A stretch of 64,000 nt of DNA from Streptomyces nigra (GTDB taxonomy: Bacteria > Actinomycetota > Actinomycetes > Streptomycetales > Streptomycetaceae): positions 3,402,501 to 3,466,500 of the forward strand of contig NZ_CP029043.1 of NCBI RefSeq assembly GCF_003074055.1, written 5' to 3'. The position numbers were made by a program, and so were the translations under genes. The stretch's first letter is position 1, and each line of letters begins with the position of its first letter. Positions 27,219 through 35,630 of the stretch are shown one piece after another. Under the pieces are notes generated by a model. The model was not told the DNA's origin and did no database searches. It saw nothing but the letters and a program-made list of their open reading frames with translations.

Positions 27219-27410
27219 GCTCTTCGGAGCGTCGGACTGTCGGAACGTTGTCCTGTCGGATCGTGGGCCTGGCCGACCGTAGGTCTGGCTGATCGTGATC
27301 CTGTCGGATCGTGATCCTGTCGGATCGTGGTTCCGTTGGATCGTGCGTCAGGCTGATCGTGGGTCTGTCGGACCGTGATCCTTTCGGACCGTGATTTCTC
27401 CCGACCGTAC
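27219..27410. repeat. Degenerate 16-bp tandem array upstream of phoU
   Basis: About twelve consecutive 16-bp units follow the plan TCCTGTCGGATCGTGR. Good copies are at 27251, 27299 and 27315; related units start at 27235, 27267, 27283, 27331, 27347, 27363, 27379 and 27395. The constant core is C-x-GAYCGT. The period of 16 is not a multiple of three, so it is not a coding repeat, and no gene is supported here. It fills the gap between the PHO box and phoU. Confidence 0.8.
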
Positions 27411-27420
27411 GACTGACGAC

Positions 27421-27453
27421 GGTCCTACTGTCGTAGGGCACGACCGTAGGACC
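27421..27453. promoter_or_regulatory. Nested hairpin between repeat array and phoU
   Basis: The outer arms GGTCCTAC and GTAGGACC enclose an inner GTCGT/ACGAC pair with a 5-nt AGGGC loop. It directly follows the 16-bp array and lies about 90 bp before the phoU start. It could be an operator or a leader RNA structure. Confidence 0.6.
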
Positions 27454-27539
27454 GTCGGACACCCGGCAAAGCGGCTTTTCCGGTGAGACGACAGGCCGCC
27501 GGGTCCACCCCCGGAGGCAGATGTGAGAGAGGGACCCTG

Positions 27540-28241
27540 ATGCGGGACGCGTACCACGAGGAACTGGACTCGATCGGCGACGGCCTGGTCGAGATGGCCC
27601 GGCTGGCCGGGTCGGCGATCGGGCGCGCCACGACGGCCATCCTCGACTCCGACCTGAAGCTGGCCGAGAGCGTGATCGAGGCGGACCAGAAGGTCGACGA
27701 CCTGCAGCACGACCTGGAGGCCCGGGCCATCGCGCTGCTCGCCCGCCAGCAGCCGGTGGCGACGGACCTGCGGATCGTGGTGACCTCCCTGCGCATGTCG
27801 GCGGACCTGGAGCGGGCGGGCGACCTGGCCCAGCACGTGGCCAAGCTGACGCGGCTGCGCTACCCGGAGCGGGCGATCCCGCAGGACCTGCACGCCACCA
27901 TCCTGGAGATGGGGCAGCTGGCGCAGCGCCTGATGGCCAAGGCGGCCGAGGTGATCGTCACCAAGGACGTCGACCTCGCGCTCCAGCTGGAGCAGGACGA
28001 CGACGAGATGGACCTGCTGCACCGCACGCTCTTCCAGCACCTGATGGACGAGCGCTGGAAGCACGGCATCGAGACCGCGGTCGACGTGACGCTGCTCGGC
28101 CGCTACTACGAGCGGTACGCCGACCACGCGGTGGCGGTCGCGAAGCGGGTCGTCTACCTGGTCACCGGGGAGCACGCCGACGAGCTGCAGGCCGAGGTAC
28201 AGCCCGGGATCCAGCCGGCGCCGGGGGCGGACGGGGCGTAG
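27540..28241 (+). CDS. phoU: Phosphate signalling accessory protein PhoU
   Basis: The protein has 233 residues. Two three-helix bundles carry the E/D-x-x-x-D metal-binding patterns (DADQKVDD-like AESVIEADQKVDD and RYYERYADHAVAVAKRVVY). It dampens PhoR signalling and adjusts phosphate uptake, acting at the inner membrane face. The ATG at 27540 follows GAGAGGGA. It is divergent from phoR-phoP, with the PHO box and a 16-bp tandem array between. An acidic/Gly tail extends the C-terminus slightly beyond the usual length. Confidence 0.95.
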   Translation: MRDAYHEELDSIGDGLVEMARLAGSAIGRATTAILDSDLKLAESVIEADQKVDDLQHDLEARAIALLARQQPVATDLRIVVTSLRMSADLERAGDLAQHVAKLTRLRYPERAIPQDLHATILEMGQLAQRLMAKAAEVIVTKDVDLALQLEQDDDEMDLLHRTLFQHLMDERWKHGIETAVDVTLLGRYYERYADHAVAVAKRVVYLVTGEHADELQAEVQPGIQPAPGADGA

Positions 28242-28376
28242 AGCGCGCGGGCGCCGCGGTGGTTCGCGCGGGATCGCGGGGGCCGGTCCGGGCGCGTACG
28301 AGCCTCCGTGCGCCGTTGATGCGCCCAGCGGGGCGGGCATCCAATGGGCACAGGCACCAGCCTTCTAGGAGGGACC

Positions 28377-28541
28377 ATGGCCGAATCCCCCAGCACGCCC
28401 GACACCACGTCCGACCCGACTCGGGAACGCCCGACCGAGCAGCCCGCCGACGTCCGGAGTCTCCCGCTGTTCGGGGCCTGCGGCTGCGGTTCGGGGTGCG
28501 GCTGCGGGTGCCAGTCCGGGAACCCCTGCCAGTGCGGGTGA
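28377..28541 (+). CDS. 54-residue Cys-rich small protein
   Basis: The ATG follows a near-perfect AGGAGGG ribosome site. The first 30 residues are hydrophilic (Pro/Thr/Glu/Asp). The last 23 contain seven cysteines in C-x-C and C-x3-C patterns among Gly (GACGCGSGCGCGCQSGNPC). There is no signal peptide, so it is cytosolic. The clustering suggests metal binding (metallothionein-like or iron-sulfur), or less likely a modified-peptide precursor; no modifying enzyme is nearby. It lies 135 bp after phoU on the same strand. The translation signal makes it very likely real. Confidence 0.75.
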   Translation: MAESPSTPDTTSDPTRERPTEQPADVRSLPLFGACGCGSGCGCGCQSGNPCQCG

Positions 28542-28556
28542 GGACGTAGCCGCTGT

Positions 28557-31238
28557 TCAGGGTGTGCCCACCGCGCCCGGCAGCGCCTGCTCGGCCCAGA
28601 TGACCTTGCCCTGCGAGGTGTACCGGGTGCCCCAGCGCTCGGTCGTCTGGGCGACCAGGAAGAGACCGCGGCCGCCCTCGTCGGTCGTCGCGGCGTACCG
28701 CAGATGCGGTGAGGTGCTGCTGGAGTCGGAGACCTCGCAGGTCAGCACCCGGTCGCGGATCAGCCGTACCTGGATGGGCTCGGCGCCGTAGCGGATGGCG
28801 TTGGTGACCAGCTCGCTCAGGACGAGTTCGGTGACGAAGTCCAGTTCCTCCAGGCCCCACTTCGCCAGCTTGCCGGAGACGGCCTCGCGCACCCGGCCGA
28901 CGGCGGACGGGTCGGGCGGCACGTCCCAGGTGGCCACGTGGTCCGGCGGGAGCGCCTTGGTCCGGGCGATCAGCAGGGCCACGTCGTCCTTGGGGCCGGC
29001 CGGAAGCAGTGCGTCCACGACCGCGCGGCAGCTGTCCTCCGGTGCGCGCTCGGGGTGGCCGGTCAGGGCCCGGCGCAGCAGTTCCTGGCCGACGTCGAGG
29101 TCGCGTTCGCGGTCCTCGATGAGGCCGTCGGTGTAGAGGACGAGCTGGGTGCCGTCGTCGAGGTCGAACTCCGCCGTACGGAAGGGCATGCCGCCGAGGC
29201 CGAGCGGCGGTCCGCCCGGGAGGTCGGGGTAGCTGACCTCGCCGTCGGGGCGGACGAGGGCGGGAGCCGGGTGGCCGGCCCGCGCCATGGCGCAGCGGCG
29301 CGTGACGGGGTCGTAGATCACGTACAGGCAGGTGGCGCCGACGACGGCGGCCCGGTCGGCACATGCCTCGTCCTGGTCGATGCGGCCGACGAGGTCGTCG
29401 AGGTGGCTGAGCAGTTCGTCGGGGGGCAGGTCGAGGGTGGAGAAGTTGTGCACGGCGGTGCGCAGCCGGCCCATGGTGGCGGCGGCGTGCAGGCCGTGGC
29501 CGACCACGTCGCCGACGACCATGGCGACCCGGCTCCCCGGCAGCGGGATGACGTCGAACCAGTCGCCGCTCACCCCGGACTGGGCCGGTATGTAGCGGGA
29601 GCCGACGTCCAGGGCGCTCTGCTCGGGCAGCTCCCTCGGCAGCAGGCTGCGCTGGAGGGTGACGGCCATGGTGTGCTCGCGGGTGAAGCGGCGGGCGTTG
29701 TCGATGCTGACGGCGGCGCGCGCCACCAGTTCCTCCGCCAGGGACAGCTCCTCGGCGTCGAACGCCTCGTGCCCCTTGCCGCGGTAGAAGTTGACCAGGC
29801 CGAGGACGGCGCCGCGGGCCCGGATCGGCGCGGCGATCAGGGAGTGGATGCCGTAGTCGAGGATCTCCCGGGTGCGCTCCTGGTCCTGGGCCTGCCAGTC
29901 GGCGGCGGTCGCCAGGTCGGCGACGAGGACGGAGCGGCCGGTGCCGTAGCCGCGGGCCTGCGGGGTGGTGGGCAGGAAGTCGATGAGCCGGTCCACCTCG
30001 TAGAGGGGGTGGTCGTCCCGGATGCCGTGCGCGGCGACCCGCCGCATGTCCGTCGCCGTGAGGGTCGGCTCGTCGCCCTGTACGACGCCGTCGGCCAGGT
30101 CGACGGTGACGAAGTCGGCGAAGCGGGGGACGGCGATCTTGGCCAGTTCCTCGGCGGTGCCGATCACATCGAGGGTGGTGCCGACGCCGAGGCCCGCGTC
30201 GTACAGCAGCTTGAGGCGTTCCCGGGCGACCTCGGCGCGGCCGGAGACGGCCTGCAGTTCGGTGGTGTCGCGGAGGGTGACCACGGTGCCGTGCGGACCG
30301 GCCCGGTCGGTGTGCCGCTGGTTGATCGCCAGCAGGCGGTCGCCCGCGAAGTGCACCTCGTCGGTTGCCTCGCGACCGGAGGCGAGCAGGTCCACGGTCT
30401 CCGGGTCGAGCCCGGACAGCTCCGCCACATGCCGGCCCTCGGCGTCCGGGGACAGTTCCAGCAGGCGCCTGGCCTCGTCGTTGGCGAGCAGCAGCCGGCC
30501 GTCGTCGATGATCAGCACACCCTCGCGGACCGAGTGCAGTACGGCGTCGTGGTGCTCGTAGATCCGGTTCATCTCGTCGGCGGCGAGGGCGTGGGTCTGG
30601 CGGCGCAGCCGTCGGCTCACCAGGGCGGTGCCGCCCGCCGTCACGGCGAGCGCGCCGGCGCCCGCGCCCAGGATGATCGGGAGCTGCCGGTACACCTCAC
30701 CCGTCACGCTCTTGACCTTGAGCCCGGCGGAGACGAGCGCGATGACCTTGCCGTTGCCGTCGTCGATCGGGACGGTCGCCTGGACCTCCTTGCCGAGTGG
30801 CCCGTGCACGCTCTCCGTGTACACCTGGCCCGCGAGGGAGGGCTCGATGGTGCCGACGAAACGCTTGCCGATGCGGTCCGGGAGGGGGTGGGTGTAGCGG
30901 ATGCCGTCGGTGTCCATGACGACGATGAAGTCGACGCCTGCGGCGCCGCGCCCCGCCTCGGTCAGCGGCTGGAGCACCTTCGAGGGGTCCTCCGTCCGCA
31001 GCGCCGCGAGGACGCCGGGCGCGTGCGCGAAGGTCTGCGCGACGGCGATCGAGCGGCGCTTCGCCTCGGTCTGGGTGTCGCGGCTCGACTGGAGGATGAG
31101 GGCGACGACGGCACAGACCACGAGCAGCAGGACGAGCGCCACCTGGAGCACGAACACCTGACCGGCAACGCTTCGGGGACTCCTGCCGACCAGCGAGCGC
31201 CATCGTCCCCGCGTCCACCGGTCGTGTCGGTCCGACAT
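28557..31238 (-). CDS. Membrane sensor with PAS, GAF, PP2C phosphatase and anti-sigma-type kinase domains
   Basis: The protein has 893 residues. Domains in order: TM helix (~27-48); extracytoplasmic Cache/CitA-like sensor (~50-180); second TM (~186-208); PAS (~225-325); GAF (~345-510); SpoIIE/RsbU PP2C phosphatase with metal motifs SGDWFDVIPL and VVGDVVGHG (~530-750); HATPase of RsbW type with N box ELVTNAIRYG and GGRGLFLV (~775-885). Such proteins switch anti-sigma-antagonists by dephosphorylation and can also rephosphorylate them, linking an outside signal to sigma-B-like factors. No partner antagonist gene lies in the window. It is transcribed alone, convergent with the Cys-rich gene. Confidence 0.88.
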   Translation of the reverse strand: MSDRHDRWTRGRWRSLVGRSPRSVAGQVFVLQVALVLLLVVCAVVALILQSSRDTQTEAKRRSIAVAQTFAHAPGVLAALRTEDPSKVLQPLTEAGRGAAGVDFIVVMDTDGIRYTHPLPDRIGKRFVGTIEPSLAGQVYTESVHGPLGKEVQATVPIDDGNGKVIALVSAGLKVKSVTGEVYRQLPIILGAGAGALAVTAGGTALVSRRLRRQTHALAADEMNRIYEHHDAVLHSVREGVLIIDDGRLLLANDEARRLLELSPDAEGRHVAELSGLDPETVDLLASGREATDEVHFAGDRLLAINQRHTDRAGPHGTVVTLRDTTELQAVSGRAEVARERLKLLYDAGLGVGTTLDVIGTAEELAKIAVPRFADFVTVDLADGVVQGDEPTLTATDMRRVAAHGIRDDHPLYEVDRLIDFLPTTPQARGYGTGRSVLVADLATAADWQAQDQERTREILDYGIHSLIAAPIRARGAVLGLVNFYRGKGHEAFDAEELSLAEELVARAAVSIDNARRFTREHTMAVTLQRSLLPRELPEQSALDVGSRYIPAQSGVSGDWFDVIPLPGSRVAMVVGDVVGHGLHAAATMGRLRTAVHNFSTLDLPPDELLSHLDDLVGRIDQDEACADRAAVVGATCLYVIYDPVTRRCAMARAGHPAPALVRPDGEVSYPDLPGGPPLGLGGMPFRTAEFDLDDGTQLVLYTDGLIEDRERDLDVGQELLRRALTGHPERAPEDSCRAVVDALLPAGPKDDVALLIARTKALPPDHVATWDVPPDPSAVGRVREAVSGKLAKWGLEELDFVTELVLSELVTNAIRYGAEPIQVRLIRDRVLTCEVSDSSSTSPHLRYAATTDEGGRGLFLVAQTTERWGTRYTSQGKVIWAEQALPGAVGTP

Positions 31239-31301
31239 GTCGCTATTTGTACCATCGGCATTTTCTGCTGGCTACGGCGTGTCCACGCTAGGGACATCGG
31301 C

Positions 31302-31402
31302 GGGGGCGGCGAGAGCACGCCAGGGACAGGGGGCCGGGGGCGGCGAGAGCACGCCAGGAACAGGGGGCCGGGGGCGGCGAGAGCACGCCAGGAACAGGGA
31401 CC
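31302..31402. repeat. Three tandem 34-bp repeats
   Basis: Units start at 31302, 31336 and 31370. Each begins GGGGGCGGCGAGAGCACGCC and continues AGGGACAGGGGGCC or AGGAACAGGGGGCC; the third is 1 nt shorter. They occupy most of the gap between the sensor-phosphatase start (31238) and the TetR stop (31434). A period of 34 bp is not a codon multiple. Recent slippage is the likely origin. Confidence 0.8.
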
Positions 31403-31433
31403 GGGGGCGCCGAGGCCCCGCCACCCGGCCCCC

Positions 31434-32099
31434 TCAGGTGCGCGGGACGACACCCAGGAGCATCGCGGTGAAAGCGACCCGCAGAGTCTCGGGCATCTCC
31501 AGATTCAGCGCGGCGAGGGCGGGCTCCTCGGCGTAGGCGGCGAGGACGGGGGGCGGCGGGGGGACGTAGGCCGAGAGGGCACCGGACGAGGCGAGGCACA
31601 TCAGGCAGAACAGCTGGGCGCCCTCGCCCAGTTCGGGCACATGGCGGCGCAGGAGCGCGGTCATGGCGTCGAGTCGGGCCAGGGAGGCGCGCTTGTGCCG
31701 CTTGACGACCTCGACGGAGACATTGCGCTCGAGGACGCCGCCCTGGGCGCCGAAGAGATCGCAGAGCACCGTACGGTCCGCCAGCGACCGACTGAGGACG
31801 TCCGCGAGCTGGGCCGCTCGCACCTCGGCCGTGGCGCCCGCCTCGACCCCCTCGGCCAGCTCGCCCTCCAGTTCGACGAGCCAGCGCCCGAGGAAGTCGT
31901 CGAGGAGCTCGAGCAGGACGGCCTCGCGGGACTCGAAGTAGCGCAGGACGTTCGACTTGGCCAGGCCCACGCGCCGGCTGAGCTCGTTCAGGCTCAGCTC
32001 GGCCACCGGCATCTCGTCGAGCATCGCCGCCGCCGTGTCGAGGATGGCCCGGCGGCGGGCCTCTCGCTGTTCCTCGCTTCGCGCCCGCTGAAAAGTCAC
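31434..32099 (-). CDS. TetR-family transcriptional repressor
   Basis: The protein has 221 residues from GTG. The N-terminal helix-turn-helix (ILDTAAAMLDEM then LSLNELSRRVGLAKSNVLRYFESREAVLLELL) is typical. The C-terminal domain resembles the TetR_C_17 type (DLFGAQGGVLERNVSVEVVK). It is divergent from the SDR gene at 32220, with three copies of an AGACCGCCGGTCT-type palindrome between the starts, so it probably represses both genes and responds to a substrate of the reductase. Confidence 0.9.
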   Translation of the reverse strand: MTFQRARSEEQREARRRAILDTAAAMLDEMPVAELSLNELSRRVGLAKSNVLRYFESREAVLLELLDDFLGRWLVELEGELAEGVEAGATAEVRAAQLADVLSRSLADRTVLCDLFGAQGGVLERNVSVEVVKRHKRASLARLDAMTALLRRHVPELGEGAQLFCLMCLASSGALSAYVPPPPPVLAAYAEEPALAALNLEMPETLRVAFTAMLLGVVPRT

Positions 32100-32116
32100 A
32101 TCTCAGCCTAACTTAC

Positions 32117-32184
32117 AGACCGCCGGTCTCTTGCTATCAGACCACCGGTCCCTTATGCTCGGCCACATAACAGACCGGCGGTTC
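32117..32184. promoter_or_regulatory. Three phased TetR operator palindromes
   Basis: AGACCGCCGGTCT (32117-32129, perfect), AGACCACCGGTCC (32139-32151) and AGACCGGCGGTTC (32172-32184) are 13-bp near-palindromes. Their starts are 22 and 33 bp apart, multiples of 11, so they lie on one face of the helix. They cover the divergent promoter of the TetR and SDR genes. Confidence 0.8.
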
Positions 32185-32219
32185 GTTACAGCTGCCGAAG
32201 GCGACCCGAGGAGCAGGCG

Positions 32220-33140
32220 ATGACCGAGAAGTGGACCGAACAGCAGATCCCCGACCAGCGCGGCCGGGTGGCGATCGTGACCGGCGCCAACACCGGGCTC
32301 GGCTTCGAGACCGCCCGGATGCTGGCGGAGCACGGGGCGACGGTGGTCATGGCCGTGCGGGACGTGGAGAAGGGGGCGCGGGCGGCGGCCCGTATCCGCG
32401 GTGACGTCACCGTCCAGACGCTGGACCTGACGTCCCTGGCCTCCGTCCGGGCAGCGGCGGCGGACCTGCGCACCGCGCATCCGCGCATCGACCTGCTGAT
32501 CAACAACGCCGGCGTGATGTACACGCCGAAGCAGACCACCGCCGACGGCTTCGAGATGCAGTTCGGCACGAACCACCTGGGGCACTTCGCCCTCACCGGC
32601 CTGCTGCTCGACCGGCTGCTGCCGGTCCCCGGCTCCCGTGTCGTGAACGTCAGCAGCGTCGGGCACCGCATCCGGGCCGCGATCCACTTCGACGACCTGC
32701 AGTGGGAGCGGTCGTACAGCCGCGTCGGCGCCTACGGCCAGTCCAAGCTCGCCAACCTGCTGTTCACGTACGAACTGCAGCGCCGGCTCGCCCCGCACGG
32801 CACGACGATCGCGGCGGCGGCGCACCCCGGCGTCTCCAACACCGAGCTGCTCCGCCACCTCCCGGCCCCGCTCCGGGTACCGGCCGGCCGGATCACCCCC
32901 CTGCTCACCCAGGACCCGGCGATGGGCGCCCTGCCCACTCTGCGCGCGGCCACCGACCCGGCCGTGACGGGCGGCCAGTACTACGGCCCCGGCGGCCGGG
33001 GCGAGATCCGCGGCTACCCGAAGCTGGTCACGTCCAGCCCCGCCTCCCACGACGAGACGGTCATGCACCGCCTGTGGACGGTGTCGGAGGAACTGACGGG
33101 AGTGACGTTCCCGGTGGAGCGGGTGGCGACGGCGTCCTGA
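32220..33140 (+). CDS. Short-chain dehydrogenase/reductase (RDH/WWOX-like)
   Basis: The protein has 306 residues. NAD(P) motif TGANTGLG begins at Thr21, NNAGVMY follows, and the catalytic Ser (VSSVGH) and Y-x-x-x-K (YGQSK) are present. The long form with HPGVSNTEL matches retinol-dehydrogenase-like SDRs, which favour NADP(H) and lipophilic alcohols or aldehydes. The ATG at 32220 has GAGGAGCAGGCG upstream. It is divergent from and likely regulated by the TetR gene. The substrate is unknown. Confidence 0.9.
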   Translation: MTEKWTEQQIPDQRGRVAIVTGANTGLGFETARMLAEHGATVVMAVRDVEKGARAAARIRGDVTVQTLDLTSLASVRAAAADLRTAHPRIDLLINNAGVMYTPKQTTADGFEMQFGTNHLGHFALTGLLLDRLLPVPGSRVVNVSSVGHRIRAAIHFDDLQWERSYSRVGAYGQSKLANLLFTYELQRRLAPHGTTIAAAAHPGVSNTELLRHLPAPLRVPAGRITPLLTQDPAMGALPTLRAATDPAVTGGQYYGPGGRGEIRGYPKLVTSSPASHDETVMHRLWTVSEELTGVTFPVERVATAS

Positions 33141-33438
33141 GCGGCGGCCGGTCCAGCACCTCGACGTACACGATGCGGCCGTCGACGACGTCGAGGCAGA
33201 GCATGCCCTGCGCGGGCACGAGGGGAACGCACCGATGCCCGGGCCCGTACGGCTCCCCCGGCCGATGAGGCGCGGTCCGAAAACTCTGACAGAACCCGTC
33301 CCCGCACCCACACGCCTCGACAAGCCGAAGGTCCCGTGCGGAGAGGGCCAACTCCCGTTCCTCTTCCTCCTCCAGAAGGGCGGTCAGCTCGGCGACGAGG
33401 CCGGGGTAGAGGTCACGGACGAGGGGGTGCTGCTCCAT
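33061..33438 (-). CDS. Hypothetical protein with Cys motif
   Basis: The protein has 125 residues. An acidic helical N-terminus ([21 protein letters not shown]) precedes [13 protein letters not shown], a C-x-C-x4-C cluster that may bind metal, then a beta-rich core ([17 protein letters not shown]) and a Pro/Ser tail. The last 80 bp overlap the 3' end of the SDR gene on the other strand; a shorter functional 3' end cannot be excluded. It is divergent from the 33503 gene. I know similar proteins only as uncharacterised actinobacterial ones. Confidence 0.65.
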   Translation of the reverse strand: MEQHPLVRDLYPGLVAELTALLEEEEERELALSARDLRLVEACGCGDGFCQSFRTAPHRPGEPYGPGHRCVPLVPAQGMLCLDVVDGRIVYVEVLDRPPLRTPSPPAPPGTSLPSVPPTPSTGGA

Positions 33439-33502
33439 GGCGGGAGGGTAGCCGGGGCGGGACGGGGCCGTACGCTGAGGGCGGCGATGGGCAGGGGGAC
33501 TC

Positions 33503-33835
33503 ATGACGGACAGGTACGTCTGGCTGGTGTGCGACGAAGTACCCCATGACGTGGTGCTCCTCGCCCTGGGCCCCCGCACGCTGGACGTCGTCCAGACCGT
33601 CCGACGCCTGACGGGCCTGAGCCTCTGGCACAGCAAGGCTCTGGCAGTTCACCTGCCCGCCGTGATCCTCGACGGCGTACCGCAGGAGGACGCGGAGGCG
33701 GCGGTGGCGGCCCTACGGGAGGCCGGGGCGACCTGCGGTCCGGTTGTCGTCGCTGGTCGTCGTCTGCCGTCGTCTGCCGACCTCGGAGGGCCCGGAGAGG
33801 GACCGGCGGTGCCGCCCCGGTTCACTCATGGATGA
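33503..33835 (+). CDS. Ribosomal L7/L12 C-terminal domain-like protein
   Basis: The protein has 110 residues. The central 60 residues (LDVVQTVRRLTGLSLWHSKALAV, then P-x-x-I-L-DGVP-x-EDAEAAVAALREAGA) follow the L7/L12 C-terminal fold: helix K/T-V-R-x-x-T-GL-x-L-x-x-A-K, then the second alpha-beta unit. The Lys of the GTPase-contacting helix is largely kept. It lacks the L12 N-terminal dimerisation domain and hinge, so it is not a stalk protein. It may dock translation GTPases or use the fold for other contacts. GCAGGGGGAC precedes the ATG. Confidence 0.75.
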   Translation: MTDRYVWLVCDEVPHDVVLLALGPRTLDVVQTVRRLTGLSLWHSKALAVHLPAVILDGVPQEDAEAAVAALREAGATCGPVVVAGRRLPSSADLGGPGEGPAVPPRFTHG

Positions 33836-33933
33836 CGTAGCGGACATGTCGGCGGTGGAACCTCACCCTCATCCGGTACGCCCACCCATCACGGCGGTGT
33901 GATGAAGGAGGCATGGAGCCCTCCCTCGAGCAT

Positions 33934-33959
33934 CCCCACCGCTGCCTGCGAAGGTGGGG
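33934..33959 (+). promoter_or_regulatory. Hairpin covering the ribosome site of the 33963 gene
   Basis: CCCCACC (33934-33940) can pair with GGTGGGG (33953-33959), which contains most of the AAGGTGGGG ribosome site for the ATG at 33963. The loop is 12 nt. It could limit translation initiation. Confidence 0.45.
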
Positions 33960-33962
33960 CGC

Positions 33963-34553
33963 ATGGGCAACTCACAGGCGTACCCCGTCTTCCGTACCAC
34001 TGACGCCATGGAGGCGTGGACGCAGGCACTGCGCCTGAACGATCTGCTGGAGGAACGCGACGACGAGGTGACGCTGATGGCCGATCTGCTGACTGTCGAG
34101 GATGCGCGGCGGATGGCGACGGTGCTGCCCGAGGCCGACTTCCACTACGCCAGTCCTCGGACGGACCCGGTGACAGGTGAATTTCTGGACTTCGGCTTGG
34201 ACCTCCTTACGGCCCACCATCGCTTGCTGGAGCCGGAACTGCCTCTGTCCGTCTTGCACTACGTCCCTCCGGGCACCGTGGAGGACCGGTTCGTGAGGGC
34301 CGTGGGGCAGGGAACTGCCTCGATCGGCTTGAGCGGCAGGTGGCCGGACGATACAGAGACGGATTCATATGGGCATGGCAAATACGATGGCGTCGAAGTT
34401 CTCTTCAACTGCGATGACGTCAACTGGTTGCAACCGGCCGACCGCCACACAGTCTTCGTTCACGTCGACAAGTGGGGCGACCTTCCACGCGCCGAGAAAC
34501 TCGCCGCGCACCTCGGCAGCACCGTATTGGGGGACGCCCAGCACGGCTGGTAA
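33963..34553 (+). CDS. Hypothetical acidic protein
   Basis: The protein has 196 residues. The ATG at 33963 has AAGGTGGGG upstream; a GTG at 33954 is inside that site. The protein is acidic (many Asp/Glu) and mixed alpha/beta, with no signal peptide or known catalytic motif. Landmarks are DAMEAWTQALRLNDLLEE, LSGRWPDDTETDSYGHGKYDG and TVFVHVDKWGDLP. Codon use is a little less GC-rich than neighbours (for example GATACAGAGACGGATTCAT near 34350), consistent with an acquired gene. It might be an immunity-type protein, but this is only an impression. Confidence 0.65.
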   Translation: MGNSQAYPVFRTTDAMEAWTQALRLNDLLEERDDEVTLMADLLTVEDARRMATVLPEADFHYASPRTDPVTGEFLDFGLDLLTAHHRLLEPELPLSVLHYVPPGTVEDRFVRAVGQGTASIGLSGRWPDDTETDSYGHGKYDGVEVLFNCDDVNWLQPADRHTVFVHVDKWGDLPRAEKLAAHLGSTVLGDAQHGW

Positions 34554-34642
34554 GAGGTGCGCCACGTCTGGCGTACGTCGCTGAATGAGGACCACCGGAA
34601 GCCCGGAGGACTGAGGGCCCAGAGTGGTCCCAGGCCGTGAAA

Positions 34643-34681
34643 ATGCCTCCCATCCGCGCCGTCTGCGCAGGTGGGAGGCAT
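34643..34681. terminator. Bidirectional terminator
   Basis: ATGCCTCCCA (34643-34652) pairs with TGGGAGGCAT (34672-34681) around a 19-nt loop that can itself fold. It sits between the convergent 33963 gene and gpmA. Confidence 0.65.
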
Positions 34682-34692
34682 GATCATCGAAG

Positions 34693-35454
34693 CTACTTCT
34701 TCTTGCCCTGGTTCTTGACCGCCTCGATCGCCGCCGCCGCGGCGTCCGGGTCGAGGTAGCGGCCGCCCGGGGTGAGCGGCTTGAAGTCGGCGTCCAGGTC
34801 GTAGGCGAGCGGGATGCCCGTCGGGATGTTCAGGCCCGCGATGTCGGCGTCCGAGATGCCGTCCAGGTGCTTGACCAGGGCGCGCAGCGAGTTGCCGTGG
34901 GCCGCGACCAGGACCGTGCGGCCGGTCAGCAGGTCGGGGACGATCGCGTCGAACCAGTACGGGAGCATGCGGACGACGACGTCCTTGAGGCACTCCGTGC
35001 GCGGGCGGAGCTCCGGCGGGAGGGTCGCGTAGCGCGGGTCGGAGAACTGGGAGTACTCGGCGTCGTCGGCGAGCGGGGGCGGCGGGGTGTCGTAGGAGCG
35101 GCGCCACAGCATGAACTGCTCCTCGCCGAACTCGGCGAGGGTCTGCGCCTTGTCCTTGCCCTGCAGGGCGCCGTAGTGGCGCTCGTTCAGGCGCCACGAG
35201 CGGTGGACCGGGATCCAGTGGCGGTCGGCCGCTTCCAGCGCCAGCTGGGCCGTGCGGATCGCGCGCTTCTGGAGGGACGTGTGGACCACGTCGGGCAGGA
35301 GTCCGGCGTCCTTCAGGAGCTCGCCACCGCGGACCGCCTCCTTCTCGCCCTTCTCGTTGAGGTTGACGTCCACCCAGCCGGTGAACAGGTTCTTCGCGTT
35401 CCACTCGCTCTCGCCGTGGCGGAGGAGGATCAGCTTGTACGGTGCGTCGGCCAT
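34693..35454 (-). CDS. gpmA: 2,3-bisphosphoglycerate-dependent phosphoglycerate mutase
   Basis: The protein has 253 residues. The phospho-acceptor His13 is in [10 protein letters not shown], the second catalytic His in [13 protein letters not shown], and the active-site [15 protein letters not shown] is intact. It interconverts 3- and 2-phosphoglycerate in glycolysis. The Lys-rich end NQGKKK is usual in actinobacterial copies. It is transcribed alone. Confidence 0.95.
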   Translation of the reverse strand: MADAPYKLILLRHGESEWNAKNLFTGWVDVNLNEKGEKEAVRGGELLKDAGLLPDVVHTSLQKRAIRTAQLALEAADRHWIPVHRSWRLNERHYGALQGKDKAQTLAEFGEEQFMLWRRSYDTPPPPLADDAEYSQFSDPRYATLPPELRPRTECLKDVVVRMLPYWFDAIVPDLLTGRTVLVAAHGNSLRALVKHLDGISDADIAGLNIPTGIPLAYDLDADFKPLTPGGRYLDPDAAAAAIEAVKNQGKKK

Positions 35455-35630
35455 GCCTCAGAGCGTAATCCACGGATTCGCGCCCCCGGCGGCCCCGCCC
35501 AGCAGGCGGACGGTTGACGGGATCTGTTAATCGAGTGGCTTCCCCTCGGTGCGGATTCGTAAGGTTCGGTTGCCTCGTCTGCTCATTACTTCCGCTGCCG
35601 TTTCCGGCTGCCATCCGTGGGGGACCCGCT

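Noticed and set aside
27348..28340. Minus-strand reading frame covering phoU and the repeat array
   Set aside because: It is antisense to a well-recognised phoU, and its end is made of the 16-bp repeat translated in different frames.
31302..31402. CRISPR array
   Set aside because: The three 34-bp units are directly adjacent with no spacers and there are no cas genes anywhere in the window.
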